Shown here piece after piece: positions 58,920 to 64,000 of a DNA stretch of 64,000 nucleotides (position 1 is the first letter of the stretch; the number at the start of each line of letters is the position of its first letter). The stretch spans positions 71,093,104 to 71,157,103 of the forward strand of contig OV884014.1 of the NCBI GenBank assembly GCA_930367205.1, written 5' to 3'. Origin of the DNA: Acanthosoma haemorrhoidale (lineage: Eukaryota; Arthropoda; Insecta; Hemiptera; Acanthosomatidae). The position numbers were made by a program, and so were the translations under genes. The notes beneath the pieces are model-generated. The model was not told the DNA's origin. It made no database searches and saw nothing but the letters and a program-made list of their open reading frames with translations.

Positions 58920-59163
58920 ATTAATAATATAAGACTGCACTACATGCCTAGAGAGACTCTAGGCCCAGCCACCAGTGGACTCTCACCACTGTACCGCAAC
59001 AACCAACCTCTACCGAGGCTTCCCACACTCCTTAATTCTCTCACACCACCTTCAAGCAGGTCCTCCTAGTACAAGGATCCGCTCAACCCAAATTTTTCCC
59101 CTCATCCTTAATCTTCTAACTAGAGAGCTTGGGGGGGGGGGGGAGAAAAAAAATTAATAATAT
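58920..59163 (+). mobile_element. Truncated LINE family B copy with 11-bp target duplication
   Basis: attaataatat is repeated at 58920-58930 and 59153-59163. The 222 bases between match the reverse-strand copy at 31966-32886 from its aagactgcac word to agagagct, so only the 3' UTR was copied. The insert ends in a run of 13 G (59131-59143) followed by an A-rich tail. The frames across it (58845-59069, 58975-59157) are not genes. Confidence 0.92.
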
Positions 59164-62100
59164 GATAAACCGGTAGCAACTATTAAAAAATATTTGTTAA
59201 TATATTTGCAACTGGCCATCTGTTATAAAATATATGAGCCAAGAGGAGCACTAAAAGAAAAAGAAAAAATCTAAACGAAATCTCCGCAATAAAAAAAGCA
59301 GCAGTGGAACATCTGCGCCGGCTGGTCAGGTAAAACGGTGGGGTGACTAATTAATTACCCGGCCCCGTTATTCCGAAACCGCGAGGTTGAACTCACAATT
59401 TATTTATAACTCCACAGATTAATTTATAATGTTTAGGGAACTCGCCGCAGCTTCCGACTGTCATGCCGGAGCGTCTAGTTATAACGGTTTGCAATGTCGA
59501 CGTGTATATTTGTCGGTGCGTAATATCAATTACAATTTGATAGAAATATTACAGCGGAGAGGAACAATTTAATGTTTAAAACCGGGCGTCTGATAACTTA
59601 TAATTTTGTTAAGTTGCCTTAAACTAAGAAATTAAGGGGATTGGGATCAATTCTTCCAACAGCTCACGCTGCCTTTCTCAAGTGCTATTGATGTTGTAGC
59701 CAATAAGGATGATCCCTCCTACACGTGCGTGTAAATAAATTCACTAACGTGTGGATAGGTATTGCTATGAATGAGTGAGGTTAGGATCCTATTAGGATAG
59801 CTTGACGTTTTTCTTTATTATATTTTTATATTAATTAAAATATTGTTTTATAGCTTATTAACTTCAATGATTTTTTTTAGTAATAAATAAAATATTAAAT
59901 GAATTAAGGAAGTCGATCGTGAAAATTTAGTACCATTTGTTAACAATTAACAAGCTCGCTGAATGAAAATTACTTGAAAAAATATTGAAAAAAACGTCAT
60001 AATTCTGTTAGGTCGTTATCTTTAATTAAGATGACATATGGCATTGCGACTGTTCTAGACCTGTTTCTAAGTATAACCACTCCCTTTGGAAACGGACAAA
60101 CTAGTTGATTGGCTTTGAGTTTCTGTGTCAAGCATACTATTTTTGCATCCTATCTTTAGACAGTTTTGCGTTCCTAATTACAATGAGTAGGATAGTAGGA
60201 GGACTTAGTCTGAATCCTCGGAGGATGCCCTTCGTTGTCTTTCATTCAGCTTAAGTTTAGTGAGTGCAATTATCCGAAATACTTGAGTCGAATCCGACAT
60301 GGGCCGGAAGGCGACCACAGTTAGGCAGGCAGGGGGACGGTTGTTCGCAGGAGCTCACTGTTTGTAGGGGGGCTCAGCCCTCAGCGAGGGTCAGGTTTGG
60401 CAAACAGTCCGGTTAGACCTCATGAATAATTCAGTCAATTAAAGAGCATGGTATAATGGATCTGCCAATGAGGGATTACTTCTTCGTTGTTAGCCCTACT
60501 AACTTTGACAACCTTCCAAACATGGTATGTATCCTCTCTGCTATATATTTTGTCGATTATTTTACCAAAGATCAACTCCTTGAGCATTGGCATATACCCA
60601 TAAATCTTCATTCCAATTATTAAGATAGGGGTATATATAGCCCCCAGTAACCAATGATCTGGGGTTTTATTCTGACCAACCAAACCGCAGGATTGCGGCG
60701 ACGCTAGACTGTTCTAGACCAGGACCCACGTAGGCCTGGGTCGCTGACTCACCCTTCAAGGGCCTCTGACTAGTTTTTTCGAGCTGCGTCTTTTATTGTA
60801 TACAATATTTACACTGGTATGACTTATGTTTTGGTAATGTTATTTAAATTTGTTTAAATTAATTTACAACATACTATGACCAATTTACAATAGAGTATAG
60901 GGTGATTTATCTTATGTATTTAGCGGTCGCTACAGTAGTTATTAAGTTTAAAGAGTTTTTGTTAAATTTTTCTTTTGCATTTTTTTTTTTGTGTGATTGT
61001 GGTTGTCTTATGATTAAAGGAGAAAATCAGAATAACGTAAGGTGCGCTGACCGGTGCTACAATCCCATTGCATCGGAATACGCGCACCACAGGCGACGTA
61101 ACCCCTTGAGCCCGCTTCACGTGCTTGTGGGGAAACCCCGTTTGAGGTTGATAGCTCAGGAAGGGGGGAAAAAAAAAAGGATGTAGAACATTACAAAAAA
61201 ATATGTATTATTGCATTTTAAGTTCAGGCATTGGAAGATCTTCAGGAATTAAATTGAAATTTCCTTATCCAGCATTAATTATTATGATTCAAATACTCAT
61301 TAATAACTTTATACACACTGCCGTCCATACCATATATACCTACAAAATCTGCCTGAGAGCTAACAAACACCCGACCATTCCCTGAGTAAAGCTGGTTAGG
61401 AAGTCTCATTTTCCGACCATTTCCCCAAGAGGGCAAGAGAGCGTCAGACGCACAGGACAAGAGTGGGTATAGTTGCCAATTTACCAAACCAAGACCCCGA
61501 GACTTATCTATTTACAGTATATGGCGAGGCCATAACCGCTTTAGTTGACTAGAATTGTATGGACAAGTGTTACCGTTTAAGGAGGGTCTGGATAAGTTTT
61601 TATGTAATTTGTTAAATCTTCAGGATAAAAGAGTAAGGTTTGTAGGTAAATGGAGATCATTGCGAGAAGGGATGAGTTATAGGATAGTTATGCTTGATCC
61701 GTGAGCAAGTAACTATTTTTAAATTTAAATTGGATTCCTGTTTTAACGATCCGACTTGCTGTTACTGTGTAATTTATGAGTTTCTATTCTCGGTTTGTAA
61801 TTTCACCTTGCTTGACCCTCTGTCGTGACTTTTATTTCTGGGTGTGCATTAGTCTAATAAAGTAGTAAATGACATTGTGTTCGCTTGTATAGCTCATAAG
61901 AAGACACTGAAGTGTCGACGTCAGCAACAAGCAGGGCCGAGTCCCAAGCCTCTTGCCCCTGATTGGACTAGGCACGAGCCCCTCTTTAATCTTATCTCTC
62001 CGCTGCTTTATTAGCTTTGTAGACGCCTACAGGGCTTCCGATCACGGAAGATTAACAGCTGTCTTACTCTCTCCCCTCCTTTCCAACGCCTTTCTAAAAT

Positions 62101-63810
62101 TTATTATTGTTTACCAGATAAATCATTTACCGTTTATTTGCCGAGTCCAAAGGGAAAGGCTCCTTTTTAAAGAGGGAATCGTCATTTGTCTGATCGACTG
62201 TTTATTACTTACAATAGCAGTGGTAAAAATGATACCATCGATTTTAAAGTTTAAACTTACATTTCACGATACTTTATACCTTATTAGTATTTAAGGTTCA
62301 ATGACATGCCATAAAAGTAAATAATAAAAACAGTCTTTGTCTTCTAATCTATGCTTTCGGTGAAATCGGTAATAAACCTATGTGAATTATACCTAAATTT
62401 TTATACTGCTTGAATTATGAACCAATCGGCAAAAACTGAAAGGTCTAAAATTATTAAACAGTCAAATTGTACAGAATTTCAAGAAGCATGAAAATAAGAT
62501 GTTACTTGTAAGATTTTAAGTTTTTGGATACAAAAAAAAAATTAAATTACAATTGTTCTCTATAAACCTGAGCTTAGACCTATGGAGGATCTCCGACTGG
62601 AAGAAACGGCGTCCTATTAAAATATTGCCAATTTTAATAACTTAGACCTTAGGCATTTAAACAGAGCTACAAGAACGATGAGTTCATCAGGAAATTATCA
62701 TGATAGACCGTTGGCAAAGCATGAGTGCGTGACACTATTAAAAGTTCAGAAAACTGTTCCAAGACCGAGAAGTTGGGGAATGTTTAGGAAGGATACCTGG
62801 ATATAGGTCGGCAAATTATTGCAATAAATAATTAATCGCACCTACACTAACTTTTCAAGATTTTATTACATTCTTTGATAGTTGAAACATTTACTACTAT
62901 ACAGATTATGATAATGATTATGATAATTCACAACGGTAGGTTTAGCAAGGTGATGTTGCCCGTGAAGTTAAATAGGATAATTGAAACCCATGAAATACAC
63001 ATTACTAGCTAGGTGGATCGTCAAACATGTATTTTCATCCACTCTTCAGATGTATGTATATGGCTTATTAAATCTAGTTTATAGTTTTACTCGCTCAAGT
63101 TTCTCTCAGCTTGTCTCTCGAAGACCTCTCTCATTTCTCTCTTCACTTATACCTACTTACCTACAATATACTTGTTCCCTATATCCGCTTCCTAGCACCT
63201 TGGTAAGGCAGGGAGAATAAGTGGCTGCCCAGAGGGAGATAATGCGGGCCACAGGTTTCCCTAACGGTGCTTGGCTGGATGCGGGCCGTCTGTATATGGT
63301 GTTGGGTACTCCAGCCTCCCAGCCAGTCATTAACCCATATCTTCCTCTATCTCTCTCTTCTTAAGGGACTCTTAACCGCATCTCGAGGTGTGTACATTTC
63401 ACAGGCGATTATATGCCGGAAGGGAGAGGCTCTACTTTGTCATTGAGGAACGTGTAAATCGCATGTCGGTATGTTCTGCAATAGCGGTCGGAGAAAAACC
63501 TGTTCTACCAATCTGAAATTTAAAAATTTTATTCCATAACAAATTAAAATATGATGGTATATACTTCTTCTTAAGAGTATATACAATAATATTAGCAAGT
63601 AAGAATATTTCCTAACTACATCCCTCTTAAAAAGACCTCCGCACCAAATATTAACTAATTTAGTTCCTGTCACTGGATGAAAGCGGTGGAATTTAATAAA
63701 ATTCAAATGTATCAGTTGGTCTATAGTAGTTAAATCAGGTAAAGTTTTAGTTTGGATAACATGGTGTGACTTTGGTCAAAGACAATTCCAATTCGAAATG
63801 TCGTCACTCG
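59164..63810. other. AT-rich intergenic sequence
   Basis: 59653-59705 matches, reversed, part of the inverted-repeat element at 31814-31915. GC-richer patches at 60300-60420, 61035-61160 and 63190-63430 show no tRNA fold or coding signal I can support. The 61953-62294 frame (113 codons) has no motif. Confidence 0.4.
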
Positions 63811-63885
63811 TACAGGATAGCTCAGACGTTGGAGCACCCGACTAAGAAGTTGGGGATGTCCCTGGTCCGAATCCTGATCTTCCCA
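63811..63885 (+). repeat. tRNA-like SINE head or tRNA pseudogene
   Basis: tagctcagacgttggagca (from 63818) forms a good A box and D arm (gctc/gagc). cccgac and gttggg form an anticodon-like stem with a 6-base loop instead of 7. ggtccgaatcc (63864-63874) is a good B box. The acceptor and T stems pair poorly, so it is not called a functional tRNA. Confidence 0.55.
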
Positions 63886-64000
63886 GTAAGTTTTGTTTAT
63901 GAATAATAAAAAAAATTCTATGGCTTGTGGGTTCTTAATTTGAAAAATAAAGGCAAAAGTATATCTTTATAGGTTTCGTGCCCGCAGTTACACAACTTAA

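Noticed and set aside
58845..59157. Two forward frames of 60-74 codons
   Set aside because: They run through the truncated LINE 3' UTR and its flank.
61275..61487. 70-codon reverse frame with a protein-like composition
   Set aside because: No motif, no splice sites and no homology I can recall; left unannotated.

Overview
The window looks like an AT-rich, gene-poor stretch of an insect or other arthropod genome. Reasons: it has a gypsy-group endogenous retrovirus (errantivirus) with an envelope gene, 5'-truncated Jockey-type LINE copies, Tc1/mariner-type debris, tRNA-like SINE heads, long simple repeats and one isolated exon with consensus splice signals. No bacterial operons, CRISPR arrays or rRNA genes are visible. 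The species cannot be named from the sequence.

The dominant feature is a 6.85-kb errantivirus at 15814-22661. It has two 252-bp LTRs that match base for base by eye, an 18-nt primer-binding site for tRNA-Lys, gag, a -1 frameshift site (T TTT TTA), pol (protease, RT, RNase H, integrase) and an intact env that overlaps the end of pol. All reading frames are open and the LTRs agree, so it looks recently inserted. One catalytic position of the integrase is abnormal: Asn stands where D,D-35-E enzymes have Glu. Each LTR also holds a 65-codon open frame that, in the 3' copy, starts 31 nt after env.

Region by region: 1-1800 has two copies of an unclassified repeat in opposite orientation. 4595-5211 is a truncated Jockey-like LINE (family A) with an 11-bp target duplication. 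10255-11045 is a family B LINE 3' end. 15490-15527 is a hairpin made of two tRNA B-box-like arms. 15814-22661 is the errantivirus. 26733-26844 and 28292-28494 are two short inverted-repeat elements (MITEs). 28511-28590 is a family A tail. 29284-29490, 31954-32898 and 58920-59163 are family B copies with target duplications of 10, 12 and 11 bp. 36443-36958 is the only likely host coding exon. 40129-40600 holds a family B tail beside the unclassified repeat. 42541-42811 is a reverse-strand family A copy placed directly against a decayed Tc1-like transposase (42815-43330). 48884-48960 and 63811-63885 are tRNA-like SINE heads. The rest is AT-rich sequence in which I recognise nothing.

The elements relate as follows. 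The errantivirus encodes its own gag, pol and env, but its copying after this insertion may depend on integrase from another copy. The LINE fragments are dead on arrival and must have been copied by full-length relatives elsewhere. Family A copies keep a small 3' stem-loop, and family B copies keep a common 3' terminal block.
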